Shown piece by piece: positions 25,112 to 34,096 of a DNA stretch of 64,000 bases (position 1 is its first letter; the number at the start of each line of letters is the position of its first letter). The position numbers and the translations under genes were made by a program. The notes under the pieces were generated by a model. That model was given only the letters and a program-made list of their open reading frames with translations, was not told where the DNA came from and did not search any database. The stretch comes from a virus: IMG/VR virus record IMGVR_UViG_3300046517_002960, positions 62,001 through 126,000 of that record. The stretch is one strand, 5' to 3'.

Positions 25112-25327
25112 ATGCCCGACCTGGACCTCTCGGACCTGCCGGAGGATGACGACCTGCTGGTCTCGGCCCGGCAGGCCCTGGCTGGCGAGACCACGTACCT
25201 GCACCTGGGCGGCCGGGTGATCGCCGCCATCGTGCCGGAGTACGTGGCGCAGGAGCACGACGAGGACATCAGCGCCGAGGTAGCGGGCGCCGGGGTAGAG
25301 GACGACGCCTCGGCCCTGGCGCCCTGA
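25112..25327 (+). CDS. Small acidic protein with Phd-antitoxin-like core
   Basis: 71 residues after GATCAGGAGACA. Residues 15-46 (LLVSARQALAGETTYLHLGGRVIAAIVPEYV) resemble the Phd/YefM pattern of a helix followed by two strands ending VAxxVP. Acidic at both ends. No toxin partner is recognisable next to it (the next gene is a lipoprotein), so the resemblance may be only structural. Confidence 0.5.
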   Translation: MPDLDLSDLPEDDDLLVSARQALAGETTYLHLGGRVIAAIVPEYVAQEHDEDISAEVAGAGVEDDASALAP

Positions 25328-25372
25328 CCCTCCGCCCGCAAGCAGGACCAGACACAGATCAGGAGACAGCAG

Positions 25373-25930
25373 ATGACCAGGACCCCCGACACCGACACCT
25401 GGACCTGGATCAAGCGCGCCATCGCGGTCGCGCTGTTCCTCGTCCTCCCCTTCGCGGTCGCCGCGTGCAAGAGCAGCAGCAGCTCCGAGGCTCAGGCCGG
25501 CAAGTCTGCCGCCGCCTCGGTCACCGCCAACCCGGCCTTCATCAAGGCCAAGGCCCTGGTGGCGCACTGTTTCGCCGGCACCCCGGTGCAGCAGGCCCAT
25601 CAGGCGCACCTGGTGTTCTTCTCCAGCGAGAACGGCAAGCACGGCGACGAGGTGAAGAAGGCCCGGGCCACGCTGCTCGGCTGCCTGGGCATCAGCAAGT
25701 CCGACGAGACCCCGTTCTTCAACGACGCGGTCACCCAGGCCAAGTACGGCAAGGTGCTTCTCACGCACGACGGCCGGGTCACCTACTTCGGGACCACGCT
25801 GCCGAACATCGTCCTGAAGTACTCCAGCGCCTACACCCCGCCCGCCAGCCCCGGCGCGGGCACCGTCCCGGGCGCCAGCGATGCGCCGATGCCGACCGCG
25901 ACCCCCGTCACGACAGGAGCCACCTCATGA
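25373..25930 (+). CDS. Putative lipoprotein
   Basis: 185 residues after GATCAGGAGACA. Signal peptide with lipobox AVAAC (Cys 32), then a Ser-rich linker and a compact domain (about 45-155), ending in a Pro/Ala/Thr-rich tail. Predicted to be anchored on the outer face of the host membrane, where it could act in superinfection exclusion; that role is inferred from location only. Stop overlaps the next gene (ATGA). Confidence 0.7.
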   Translation: MTRTPDTDTWTWIKRAIAVALFLVLPFAVAACKSSSSSEAQAGKSAAASVTANPAFIKAKALVAHCFAGTPVQQAHQAHLVFFSSENGKHGDEVKKARATLLGCLGISKSDETPFFNDAVTQAKYGKVLLTHDGRVTYFGTTLPNIVLKYSSAYTPPASPGAGTVPGASDAPMPTATPVTTGATS

Positions 25931-26136
25931 GCGAGCAGGTCACGTACCGGGAACTGTTCGAGAAGTACGCCCGGCGCGAGCAGCGCCGTGACATCGCGGC
26001 CATCGTCAGCGGTGTCGCCGCGGTCGTCGGGCTGGCCGGCTCGGTGCTGGCCCTGCGGGAGCTGAAGGCCGACCGGGCCGCCGTCCAGGCCGTGCAGGCT
26101 GCCCGCCGCCCGGGCCGGCCCGCCGGGAGGCCGTGA
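25927..26136 (+). CDS. 69-aa single-pass membrane protein
   Basis: ATG 25927 in an ATGA overlap with the lipoprotein gene. Charged N-terminal helix (YRELFEKYARREQRR), a hydrophobic stretch (DIAAIVSGVAAVVGLAGSVLAL) and a basic tail. Function unknown; co-translated with flanking surface genes. Confidence 0.65.
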   Translation: MSEQVTYRELFEKYARREQRRDIAAIVSGVAAVVGLAGSVLALRELKADRAAVQAVQAARRPGRPAGRP

Positions 26137-27242
26137 TGACCGCCATCCCGGTGGAGCCGGAGCGCCCTGTCGTCACGAAGCGGCCCGGGCGCAAGTCCAC
26201 CGACCTGCCGCGGATCCGGCCGCTGTCCTGGCTCGGCCTCGAATCGGTCGCCTGGGGCGTGGTCATCGCGCACCTGATCAAGTGGGCGGTGTCGTTCGGC
26301 TACTACGTCGCCTGGCAGGTCAAGTACGGCGTCGGCCAGGCATCCGGCCCCGGGTACTTCACGGTCTGGAACGGCAAGGACTTCTGGGACCGCCTGGTCA
26401 TCCACATCCAGAACGGGCTGCCCGGCGAGGTCGCCGTCCTGGCCGGGATCGCGGTCGCGGTCATCGCGGGCCTGGTGTTCTGGCTGGTCGCCCGGCCGGA
26501 GCGGGCCTGGTCCAAGGCGCTCGTCACCGGGCTCGCCGTGGCCTGCGGGACCGGCGCGGCGCTCGGCATTGCCTGGCAGCTGGCCGGCTGGCACGTGCAC
26601 TGGTTCCCGACCCAGGAGGAGCCCGCCTGGTGGGTGACGTGGCGGCACGACGCCCGCGACGTCGGCATCGCCGTGATCGCCACCATCATCGTCCGGCTCC
26701 TGTTCGTCAAGCCGAAGTACCCGGCTGACGACAACCCCGGCTGGAAGGTCTACGCCACCTCCGTGCCGAAGGCGATCAGCCTGGCGCTCATCCCCATCGC
26801 GCTGATCGGCGTGCTGGCCTGGAAGGTGCCGTGGCTGATGCAGCACGGCTGGAAGGTCCCGGCGAACTGGGGCGTGTACGCGTCCGAGGTAAACGGCTGG
26901 ATAGAGGCCGGAACCTGGATCACGGTCGTCATGGGCATCCTCGGCGGTCTCGCCGCCAGCAAGGCCATCCAGCGGGTGGCGGACGACATCCAGTGGTTCA
27001 TGGCCGAGCGCTCGGCCGGGCACGTCCGGTCCGAGAGCGGCCTGGACGCCCTGCGCGGCAACCGGGTAATCGGCAGCCCGTCGCACCGTCTCCGCACGCG
27101 CTGGATGCTGGGGCGCTCCCTGACGCTGCCGTCCCGCAACCCCTGGCTGGTCCGCGCCCTGGTCTTCGCCGGGTTCGTCACGCTGGTCTTCGCCGGCGCC
27201 GGCGCCTGGCTCAACCTGTTCGGCCCGGCCGCACCGCACTAG
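26136..27242 (+). CDS. Multi-pass membrane protein
   Basis: 368 residues from ATG 26136 (GTG 26133 also in frame). At least five hydrophobic segments: WGVVIAHLIKWAVSFGYYVAW, VAVLAGIAVAVIAGLVFWL, the ALVTGLAVACG region, AISLALIPIALIGVLAW, and a C-terminal ALVFAGFVTLVFAGAGAWL. A basic cytoplasmic N-terminus. No transporter family recognised. It belongs to the lipoprotein/membrane cluster. Confidence 0.7.
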   Translation: MTAIPVEPERPVVTKRPGRKSTDLPRIRPLSWLGLESVAWGVVIAHLIKWAVSFGYYVAWQVKYGVGQASGPGYFTVWNGKDFWDRLVIHIQNGLPGEVAVLAGIAVAVIAGLVFWLVARPERAWSKALVTGLAVACGTGAALGIAWQLAGWHVHWFPTQEEPAWWVTWRHDARDVGIAVIATIIVRLLFVKPKYPADDNPGWKVYATSVPKAISLALIPIALIGVLAWKVPWLMQHGWKVPANWGVYASEVNGWIEAGTWITVVMGILGGLAASKAIQRVADDIQWFMAERSAGHVRSESGLDALRGNRVIGSPSHRLRTRWMLGRSLTLPSRNPWLVRALVFAGFVTLVFAGAGAWLNLFGPAAPH

Positions 27243-27259
27243 GACAGGAGGACACGAGC

Positions 27260-27655
27260 ATGTTCTACTGCGACCCGTGCCGCCGCAAGCGGCAGTGGCC
27301 GGAGTCCCTGGCCCGCAGCCGCGGCTCATGCGAGGTGTGCGGCCAGGCGGCGGTGTGCTACGACATGCCCAGCCCCCGGCTGTCGGCGCCCGGAGCCGGG
27401 GGTCCCTACCCCGATCGCGAGCACGGCGGCGGCGCCGAGGCGACCCGGTACCGGTACTTTGTCACCTATCCCGGCGAGCCTGAACGCGAGGTGGACGTGC
27501 ACGAGTGGCGCGCCGCCGAGCAGGCTGCCGGGTTCTGGCCGAAGCTGGGACCGGGACACAACGCGACAGCCGGGTTCGGAGGCAAGGGGATCCGCGGCCG
27601 GATGCAGCTGATCCCCGCCGGCCCCGGGCACCTGCGCACCGGCAGGCTGCTGTGA
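27260..27655 (+). CDS. Zinc-ribbon hypothetical protein
   Basis: 131 residues after GACAGGAGG. Opens MFYCDPCRRKRQWPES...SCEVCGQAAVCYD, a four-Cys ribbon often seen at the start of small actinophage proteins. The second half includes RYRYFVTYPGEPEREV. Function unknown. Confidence 0.65.
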   Translation: MFYCDPCRRKRQWPESLARSRGSCEVCGQAAVCYDMPSPRLSAPGAGGPYPDREHGGGAEATRYRYFVTYPGEPEREVDVHEWRAAEQAAGFWPKLGPGHNATAGFGGKGIRGRMQLIPAGPGHLRTGRLL

Positions 27656-27987
27656 CCGCGTACCTGCTGCCGGCCAGCGGAGCCTGCGACCCGTCGCTGT
27701 GCCGGGCGCCCAGCTACCACGTATTCCTGCACGGGGCGCTGGCCTGCCAGTGTGGCGCGGAGATCATGGAGTCCTCGCCATGCGGGCCGGGCTGCGAGCG
27801 GCCTGGCCAATCATCCGGCCGGCCGGAGAATCCGGTCAGCTGCCCGTCCTGCGGCTCCCCCGACCGCGGCGAGCTGTACTACGTCGCCGGGCGCAACGAG
27901 CCGGTCAGCTGCAGCAGCGACTGGCACGACCCGGATGCCCGCGGGCCGGACGACGACCCTCACAACGATCAGGAGACACGTACGTGA
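27652..27987 (+). CDS. Cys-rich hypothetical protein
   Basis: 111 residues from GTG 27652 (GTGA overlap). Twelve cysteines in ribbon-like pairs (CQCG, CGPGC, CPSCG). The end DQETRT translates the ribosome site of the next gene. It contains one copy of the dispersed palindrome (27814-27827). Function unknown. Confidence 0.6.
   Translation: MTAYLLPASGACDPSLCRAPSYHVFLHGALACQCGAEIMESSPCGPGCERPGQSSGRPENPVSCPSCGSPDRGELYYVAGRNEPVSCSSDWHDPDARGPDDDPHNDQETRT
27814..27827. repeat. Dispersed palindrome, copy 3
   Basis: Same palindrome with GAAT, inside the Cys-rich gene at 27,652, where it encodes SSGRPE as does copy 1 on its own strand. Confidence 0.7.
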
Positions 27988-28481
27988 ATGAAATTACTCG
28001 CACGGCCCTGCTGACATTCCAGGCCCGGGACGAGGGCGTCTCGCCTGACGTGCTGGCCGAGTGGGCCACGGCGCACGGTTTTGCGCCCGGGCCGCCGCAG
28101 CCTGGCCTGGCCAGCTACTACCACAGCACGGGCGATGTCCGGGTGGAAGCCGCCCAGCGGACCCCGCGGTGGATCACGTTCTCCACGAATCATCTCGGCC
28201 CGGGCGAGGAGGCGGTCGCGCGGCTGGTCCTGTGCGCCTGGGCGGAGTTCGGCGGGTCGCTGAACGCTTCCCTCGCGATCCGGGACATCATCCACGAGCG
28301 GGTGCACCAGGCGGACGACGACTACGACAACGATCAGGAGACCTCATTATGTGCGTCACCCTGCACGAAGCCCGGCTCGGCCAGACGGTCATCGCCGGCT
28401 GGCGGAACCCCGCCCGGCGGACCCACGCCCTGCTGTACGGCAACGAGCCGGAGAACCTGGCCGGCGTGCCCAACGCGATGA
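27984..28481 (+). CDS. Hypothetical protein overlapping the next gene by 133 nt
   Basis: GTG 27984 in a GTGA overlap, after GATCAGGAGACACG. About 118 residues read as a normal protein (a helical start, then DVRVEAAQRTPRWITF). After DNDQET, the next gene's ribosome site, the frame runs on within the following gene to 28481 with shadow-like composition. Elsewhere in this module genes stop at this point, so the extension probably reflects loss of a stop. Confidence 0.6.
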   Translation: MNEITRTALLTFQARDEGVSPDVLAEWATAHGFAPGPPQPGLASYYHSTGDVRVEAAQRTPRWITFSTNHLGPGEEAVARLVLCAWAEFGGSLNASLAIRDIIHERVHQADDDYDNDQETSLCASPCTKPGSARRSSPAGGTPPGGPTPCCTATSRRTWPACPTR

Positions 28482-29230
28482 TCCTGCACATCCCGCTCGA
28501 TCGCGACGCGACCCTGACCCAGGCCAACTTCATCCCCACTCACGGCCTGCGGCACGTCCTGGACGATATGTGGGCCGCCGCGCCGAAGTGGCAGGAACGG
28601 ATGACCCGCGGCGGCCTGCTGGGGGTGGCTGGCGAGCCCAGGGGGGTGTCCGTGTTCGACATGGGCTCCTACACCTGGATCGCCGCCACCCGCGCCCTCC
28701 CGGAGGACATCTACGCCGCCCTGCAGGAGGTCGCTGAAGACCGCCGCCCGCAGATCGGCCTGCCGCTGATCGACTGGTACCAGCGGACCTGGCCGCATGA
28801 TGCGCTCGCCATCGGCTGCTTCAGTGCGGCCCGCGGCGGCGCCACCGAGCCGGTCTGCGTGGAGTACCCGCCGCAGAAGTGGGGCTGGCTGCGCTACCCG
28901 GCGACCGACGCGCACGGCCGCATCCCGCGCTGGGGCGACCAGGTCACGGTCGATCACCGGATCATCGTCGGCACCGACGAGCTCGGCCTGGGCGGGGAGG
29001 CGCGCTACCGCGAGGCAGCCCGGATGGACCCGCGGCTGGCTGAGGCCCTGCCGCAGCTGGCGGTCGGCGCTGAGCTGGCCCGGGTCCCGATGGTCCAGGG
29101 CGACTTCTACATCGACTGGAGCAGCTTCGCCCAGGGTCACCAGGACCGCACCGGTCAGCTGATCCGCGCGCACGGCCCGGCCCCGTCCCCGGCCGGCCAC
29201 GACGACCTCATCCCGGTACCGCTGGGCTGA
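28349..29230 (+). CDS. Hypothetical protein, 293 residues
   Basis: ATG 28349 follows GATCAGGAGACC. N-terminal MCVTLHEARLGQTVIAGWRNP looks like a strand-rich domain beginning with Cys 2, which is reminiscent of N-terminal nucleophile or amidotransferase folds, but no catalytic set can be confirmed. Evenly folded throughout. Function unknown. Confidence 0.65.
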   Translation: MCVTLHEARLGQTVIAGWRNPARRTHALLYGNEPENLAGVPNAMILHIPLDRDATLTQANFIPTHGLRHVLDDMWAAAPKWQERMTRGGLLGVAGEPRGVSVFDMGSYTWIAATRALPEDIYAALQEVAEDRRPQIGLPLIDWYQRTWPHDALAIGCFSAARGGATEPVCVEYPPQKWGWLRYPATDAHGRIPRWGDQVTVDHRIIVGTDELGLGGEARYREAARMDPRLAEALPQLAVGAELARVPMVQGDFYIDWSSFAQGHQDRTGQLIRAHGPAPSPAGHDDLIPVPLG

Positions 29231-29250
29231 GCAGGAGGCAGGAGGCAGAT

Positions 29251-29526
29251 ATGGCAGCTGGCAACGAGGAGAAGCCGGTCGACCTGGGCGCGCTGGCCCG
29301 CTCCGTGCAGCTGGCGCTGCTCATTACCGACGCGGCCCTGCCGCTGTACGGGGCTCCCCGCGGCGCGACCGCAGATAGCCAGGAGATGATCGTCATGGAC
29401 CGGTCCCGGCTGCGCGGCATCGCGTTCACCGCCGTGCTGCGCGAGATGAACCGGTTCGAGTGCACGATCACGTCCGGCGCTCTCGAAGCGCTGATGGACA
29501 GGCGCGTGCCGGAAGCGGGGCTGTGA
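29251..29526 (+). CDS. Small helical hypothetical protein
   Basis: 91 residues after GCAGGAGG. Helical, with LARSVQLALLITDAALPLYG. Stop overlaps the next start. Function unknown. Confidence 0.6.
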   Translation: MAAGNEEKPVDLGALARSVQLALLITDAALPLYGAPRGATADSQEMIVMDRSRLRGIAFTAVLREMNRFECTITSGALEALMDRRVPEAGL

Positions 29527-29966
29527 TGCCGTCTCGCCGCGCCCGGAGGCCGGTCCTTAATTTCGCCGGGCTGGCCGTCGCGCTGGACGGCCGCACCGAC
29601 GTGCAGCTCGGCGGGTACGCCTGGGCGCGCTGGTACGGCACCGACGAGAAGAACCCGCTGCCGCCCGTGATCAGCATCGAAGTGCGCGGCACCGTCCTGG
29701 CGTTCGTCCGGCCGGGCTCGGTGCGGTTCCCCCGGCTCGAGCCGCTGCCGCAGGGCAGCGCCCGCAGGCAGCTGGAACGGCAGGCGTGGCTGAGCCTGGT
29801 CGTCGCGGACAACGGCCTGGGAACGGCCGTGACCAGCATCCGCGTCACTACCGCGCCCCGGGTCCGCGAGCGGCTGCCCGCCATCGACGGCGACCCGGCC
29901 CGGCTGGCCTCCGGGACCACGTATCCCGTCACGGAACACGATCAGGATCAGGAGAAAACTGCATGA
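29526..29966 (+). CDS. Hypothetical protein
   Basis: 146 residues from ATG 29526 (GTG 29523 alternative). Beta-rich (VISIEVRGTVLAFVRPGS). It ends DQDQEKTA, the translation of the next gene's ribosome site. Function unknown. Confidence 0.6.
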   Translation: MPSRRARRPVLNFAGLAVALDGRTDVQLGGYAWARWYGTDEKNPLPPVISIEVRGTVLAFVRPGSVRFPRLEPLPQGSARRQLERQAWLSLVVADNGLGTAVTSIRVTTAPRVRERLPAIDGDPARLASGTTYPVTEHDQDQEKTA

Positions 29967-30340
29967 GCATGGACAGCAGGGACTGGCAGGACTTCGCTAG
30001 CGTGTACCGGGCCGGAGCGGAGCGCGCCGCCGGCTGGTCGCATAACACGGCCATGGTGCAGCACACCGCCGTCCTGGAGCGCCAGGCGGACCGGTGCGAG
30101 GAGATCGCCCCGGACCGGGACGGCAACCCCCCGGTCGTGCATGATCACGACCACTTCCACACCGACCCGGACGACCCCCAGCACCGGCTCCGGCATCACG
30201 ACCGGCACAGTCACGGCCGGGGCCAGACCGAGCACACGGGCGGGGTCTCTGGCCACGCGCATGATGGTGGCAGGGACGGCGGGCTGGATCCGTTCGCGCT
30301 GCTCCAGCCGCTGTTCCCGCCGGAACGGAGCGGGTCATGA
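29963..30340 (+). CDS. His-rich hypothetical protein
   Basis: 125 residues from ATG 29963 (ATGA overlap). The second half has about fifteen His and many Asp (HDHDHFHTDPDD, HHDRHSHG), a likely metal-binding low-complexity stretch. Function unknown. Confidence 0.6.
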   Translation: MSMDSRDWQDFASVYRAGAERAAGWSHNTAMVQHTAVLERQADRCEEIAPDRDGNPPVVHDHDHFHTDPDDPQHRLRHHDRHSHGRGQTEHTGGVSGHAHDGGRDGGLDPFALLQPLFPPERSGS

Positions 30341-30582
30341 AACTCCCGCTGCACGACGAGCACGGCTTCCTCGGCCCGGTGGAGGCCGCATTTCACGCCT
30401 GCTTCGAGCAGGGCGGGTTCTCCACGCCGGAACGGGAGGCAGCCCGGATGCTGCTGGACGGCGGGACCGGGGAGCAGCGGGCGCTGGCCTGGATGACAAA
30501 GCAGGGCCTGGCCCTGGACGACCTGGCATGGGACCCCGGCCAGCTCGCGCACTACCGCAGCAAGACAGATCAGGAGACATGA
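30337..30582 (+). CDS. Small hypothetical protein
   Basis: 81 residues from ATG 30337 (ATGA overlap). Helical, acidic, ending KTDQET, encoded by the ribosome site of the following gene. Function unknown. Confidence 0.6.
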   Translation: MKLPLHDEHGFLGPVEAAFHACFEQGGFSTPEREAARMLLDGGTGEQRALAWMTKQGLALDDLAWDPGQLAHYRSKTDQET

Positions 30583-30584
30583 CG

Positions 30585-31055
30585 ATGGAACCCTACGTGA
30601 CCCATGACGGGCTCGAGGTCCGCGAGGGCCGCTACATCCAGGACGGCCCGCAGACGCTCTACAAGGTCAGCAGCTCGGCTCCCGGGATCGTCCGGCTGAT
30701 CGTCTGCCTGGACGACGGCGAGCTGCCCGGCCGGACCGCGGTGCGCAGCTTCGCCCCGGAGCAGGTGCACGGCATGAGCTCACCCAGCGGTGCGCTCTGC
30801 GACCGGTACGAGGCCATGGCGAGCGCGGGCAGCCTGAGCGGCCGGGACCTGGGCCTGCTCGCCAGCTACGCGGACGGCCCGCTGATCTGGGACGCTGCTG
30901 ACCTGTTCGCGATCGTCTGCAGGCTGGCGGAGCGGGGCCTGCTCGAGCCCGCCCGGACGGACATCGGGTACGGCCCGGAAGACAGGGGCGCGTACCAGCT
31001 GACCGAGGCGGGCCGCGTGGTCCTGGCGAGCGCCGGGGACGTGGCACAGCCGTGA
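30585..31055 (+). CDS. Winged-helix-like hypothetical protein
   Basis: 156 residues from ATG 30585, correctly spaced from GATCAGGAG; ATG 30579 is too close. The second half (LIWDAADLFAIVCRLAERGLLEP...GAYQLTEAGRVVL) follows the winged-helix pattern of helix, helix and beta wing. The N-terminal half is a small beta domain. Possibly a regulator. Confidence 0.5.
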   Translation: MEPYVTHDGLEVREGRYIQDGPQTLYKVSSSAPGIVRLIVCLDDGELPGRTAVRSFAPEQVHGMSSPSGALCDRYEAMASAGSLSGRDLGLLASYADGPLIWDAADLFAIVCRLAERGLLEPARTDIGYGPEDRGAYQLTEAGRVVLASAGDVAQP

Positions 31056-31300
31056 ACCACACCACCCAGGGCGCGCTCGGCACCGTGTTTCATCACAACG
31101 GCGACTACAGCGGCGACGTGACCGTCATCCCGGTTAGCTTCCCCGAGCGGCGTGACGGCCCGGACGGCGCCATCAGCTTCAGCGTGGACATCCCGTTCGA
31201 GGACCTGCGCCAGCTGGTGCTCGGCTACCTGCGCGACCGCCGGATCGAGCACCTGGAGCAGATCAGCGACGACGAGCTGGAAGCGGAGCTGCTGCGGTGA
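31052..31300 (+). CDS. Small hypothetical protein
   Basis: 82 residues from GTG 31052 (GTGA overlap). One beta domain and a helical acidic C-terminus (LEQISDDELEAELLR). Function unknown. Confidence 0.6.
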   Translation: MNHTTQGALGTVFHHNGDYSGDVTVIPVSFPERRDGPDGAISFSVDIPFEDLRQLVLGYLRDRRIEHLEQISDDELEAELLR

Positions 31301-31725
31301 CCGCCCACCCGCAGGTCCCGATGGTGCCGCCCGGCGAAGACGAGCCGGTCGGCATCGACACCCTGATGGTCCCGCTGATCACCGCGCTGTGGGAGACCGG
31401 GTATGCCACGATCACCTGCTGCCAGGATCTCGGCGAGTCGATCGGCTCACTCAGCCGGCGCAAGGCTGCCTACTGGAAGGGCTGGGTGCTGCTGGAGCTG
31501 ACCTTCACGAGCGCGAAGGCGCTGATGGAGCTTGCGGCCGGGTTCGGCAGGTTCTCGATGCACTGGGCAGACGACGACGCGTGGGACGTGTCCGTGCCGG
31601 TGGTCATGCTCGGGTCCGGTGCGGTCATGCCCGGCATCGTCCAGGTGCATTTCCCGCAGGTCCAGCTGGAGCGCCTGACCGGGCTGGTGAAGGCGCACGG
31701 CGCGCAGTTCCTGGAAGGGAGGTAA
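31297..31725 (+). CDS. Hypothetical protein of a common actinophage type
   Basis: 142 residues from GTG 31297. The segment MVPLITALWETGYATITCCQD follows a pattern I recall in many actinobacterial and phage proteins (LW..GY.T..SCQG), function unknown. Confidence 0.6.
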   Translation: MTAHPQVPMVPPGEDEPVGIDTLMVPLITALWETGYATITCCQDLGESIGSLSRRKAAYWKGWVLLELTFTSAKALMELAAGFGRFSMHWADDDAWDVSVPVVMLGSGAVMPGIVQVHFPQVQLERLTGLVKAHGAQFLEGR

Positions 31726-31728
31726 GCC

Positions 31729-34083
31729 ATGGCCGGCGGCAAGCGCAAGCGCAAGAACGGCAACGCCAAGACAGTCAAGCGGTCGCGCCTGTCCCGCCGG
31801 CCGCCGGGCAACCGGTACGGCGACCACGGCTACGGCTACGTCGGGAACACCGCACCGGAGGAGCCGTATGCCGGGCCGGGCGAGCCGGAGCTGGCGGGCA
31901 TGCCCGCGGCGCTGGCCGGCTACGGCCCCGATGACCAGATCCCGGTCGTCATCCAGGCTGACCCGGATGGCCCGGTGCCGCCCAACGCGGGCGCCTACAT
32001 CGGCGAGGCCAACACGACGATCATGATGGTCAATGCCGAGACCGGCGAGGAGTACCCCGCGCCGCCCGGGTCACGGCTGTACGTGCGGACCAGCGGCCCG
32101 GAACCCGGCATCGACCAGACCGTCCGGGTCGGGGACCTGACGGCGATGGAGAAGATCCCGGCCCAGGTGATCACCAGCGTCCCCGAGGACGACACAACCG
32201 GCATGCAGCCCGGCGACGTGATCGCGACCCGCCAGCCGGTCGGCTACACCGACCGTGACGGCAGCCCGGTCATCTACGCCGACACCGGGATCAGCCTGCC
32301 GCCCACCGGCCCGCGCGGGAACATCGCGCCGGGCAGCCGGGTGTGGCGGGCCGGGCACGCGCCGCCCGGCGCCGTCATCGCCGGGGAGGACGTCCGGTTC
32401 CCCGCGCTGCGGGCCGAGCCCGCGCAGGAGGGCATGACGCCCCGCGGGCAGCCCCGGCAGGGTTCCCGCGACGTGCCCGGCACGCCGGAATTGAGCCAGC
32501 TGAAGGGCGTCCTCCCGCCGCACCTGACCGGGGCTGCTAACCAGGCTCTGTCCGGGCGCCAGGACCCGGCCATGACCCCGGAGCTGAGCGGCGAGCTGCT
32601 ACGCCAGATGGAAGCCCGCTCCCCCGGCCTGACCGCCCGGCTGGCTCGCGGGATGAGCAAGGACGAGCTCGGCCAGCCGGAGATCGTCGTCACCGATGAC
32701 CTGGACAGCGTGCCCGCCGGGCCGGAGGACGACGACACGTTCGTGATCGAGGACCTGGACCCGGGCGATCCCGACGCCGGGCGGCTGCGGCTGGGCAGCC
32801 GGACCCAGGTGGAAGCCGCCCGCCGCGCCGAGCGGGCCGCGGACGAGCGGGCGCGCAAGCTGATCCCCGGCCGGGCGGACCCGCGTGGCATCCCGCGCAG
32901 CTATGACGCGGCCACCGCTGTCCGGGTCCGGAAGACCTGGACGGCGGATGAGGTGCTGGACATGCACGCCTGGCTGACCCGGGCGTACCGGAACCCGTCC
33001 GATGCCCTGGCGGACTACCTGGCATTCCACATGCGGCGTGCGCTCGCTGACGACCTCAACACGGAGCAGCTGTTCTGGCCGGTCGACGTGCGCCAGGGCG
33101 CTGACATTCCGCAGGGCCGCCAGATGGCGCAGCTGATCGCCCGCGGGCTGGATGACTCCCGGACACTCCAGGTGACCGCGCCGATGGTGCACCAGCTGCG
33201 CGACGACTGGGCAGGCCGGGGCGCCGGGCAGCTGGTGCTAGACGAGGGTGTCCTGCCGGTCCCGGCCGGGTTCGCCTGGCTGGACTCGCCGTGGCTGGCC
33301 GAGAAGCCGGGCGAGGGCTTCTGGCTGCCGGTCCGGGCCGTGTCCTGGGAGCGCACCGTGGTCACGGCCAGGAGCGAGCACGGGCAGCCCTTCGCCCCGC
33401 CGGGCCTGTCGCAGGCCGACGCGGTCCGGGTCGTGCTGTGGCTGCTGATCGCCGACGACGTCGCGTTCGGCTCGTGGGCGGGCGCGGAGAAGCGCTCCGC
33501 CAAGGTGGCCAACAAGGTCGGCCAGCTCGTCCCGCAGCAGATCGCCGTGCTGCCGTTCGGCATCCGGACCAGCACCCGGGGCGGGGTGACCTCCAACGGC
33601 CGGGAGCTGATCGGGCTGCTTCACGCCCTGTGGACGACCCTGGGGGAAAAGCTGCCGAAATCCCGCCAGGTGCGGGCCAGCGCCCCGGCCGTCCGCCAGC
33701 GGGTGCAGAAATCAATCCGGCATGGCACGGTGACGATCATCCCGCTGCGTGAGTACGACTACGTCGGCGAGCCGGACGGGCGCCACCCGCAGCACCGGGA
33801 CTGGACCTGCCGCTGGCCCGTGAACGAGCATTACCGGCACATCGACTACTACGACGACGGCACCGACGAGCGGGGCCGCCGCCGCCGGCATTCCGCGGTC
33901 CCCGCTCTGCGCAGCGGCGCGGTCGCGGATGATGACCATGACATCTGCGCGGTGTGCCAGGCCAACGGCCAGACCATCCGGATCACGCTGGTGCACGGGC
34001 CGTTCTTCAAGGGTCCGACCGGCAAGCCGATCATCACCCCGGCGGACCGCAAGAAGCGCACAGTGTGGAAGTTGAAAAGATAG
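31729..34083 (+). CDS. Large hypothetical protein with basic N-terminus and actinobacterial C-terminal domain
   Basis: 784 residues after GGGAGG. The first 30 residues are strongly basic (KRKRKNGNAK). A Pro/Gly-rich, beta-containing region runs to about 330, an acidic linker (VPAGPEDDDTFVIEDLDPGD) follows, then a folded domain to the end. That last domain carries the DWTCRWPVNEHYRHI...VHGPFFKGPTGKP...VWKLKR pattern familiar from actinobacterial proteins of unknown function. It is the largest gene of the rightward module, and virion or DNA association is possible given the basic tail. Confidence 0.7.
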   Translation: MAGGKRKRKNGNAKTVKRSRLSRRPPGNRYGDHGYGYVGNTAPEEPYAGPGEPELAGMPAALAGYGPDDQIPVVIQADPDGPVPPNAGAYIGEANTTIMMVNAETGEEYPAPPGSRLYVRTSGPEPGIDQTVRVGDLTAMEKIPAQVITSVPEDDTTGMQPGDVIATRQPVGYTDRDGSPVIYADTGISLPPTGPRGNIAPGSRVWRAGHAPPGAVIAGEDVRFPALRAEPAQEGMTPRGQPRQGSRDVPGTPELSQLKGVLPPHLTGAANQALSGRQDPAMTPELSGELLRQMEARSPGLTARLARGMSKDELGQPEIVVTDDLDSVPAGPEDDDTFVIEDLDPGDPDAGRLRLGSRTQVEAARRAERAADERARKLIPGRADPRGIPRSYDAATAVRVRKTWTADEVLDMHAWLTRAYRNPSDALADYLAFHMRRALADDLNTEQLFWPVDVRQGADIPQGRQMAQLIARGLDDSRTLQVTAPMVHQLRDDWAGRGAGQLVLDEGVLPVPAGFAWLDSPWLAEKPGEGFWLPVRAVSWERTVVTARSEHGQPFAPPGLSQADAVRVVLWLLIADDVAFGSWAGAEKRSAKVANKVGQLVPQQIAVLPFGIRTSTRGGVTSNGRELIGLLHALWTTLGEKLPKSRQVRASAPAVRQRVQKSIRHGTVTIIPLREYDYVGEPDGRHPQHRDWTCRWPVNEHYRHIDYYDDGTDERGRRRRHSAVPALRSGAVADDDHDICAVCQANGQTIRITLVHGPFFKGPTGKPIITPADRKKRTVWKLKR

Positions 34084-34096
34084 GACAGGAGACAGC

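Noticed and set aside
25112-25930. Toxin-antitoxin pair formed by the Phd-like peptide and the next gene
   Set aside because: The next gene is a lipobox-containing lipoprotein, not a toxin family.
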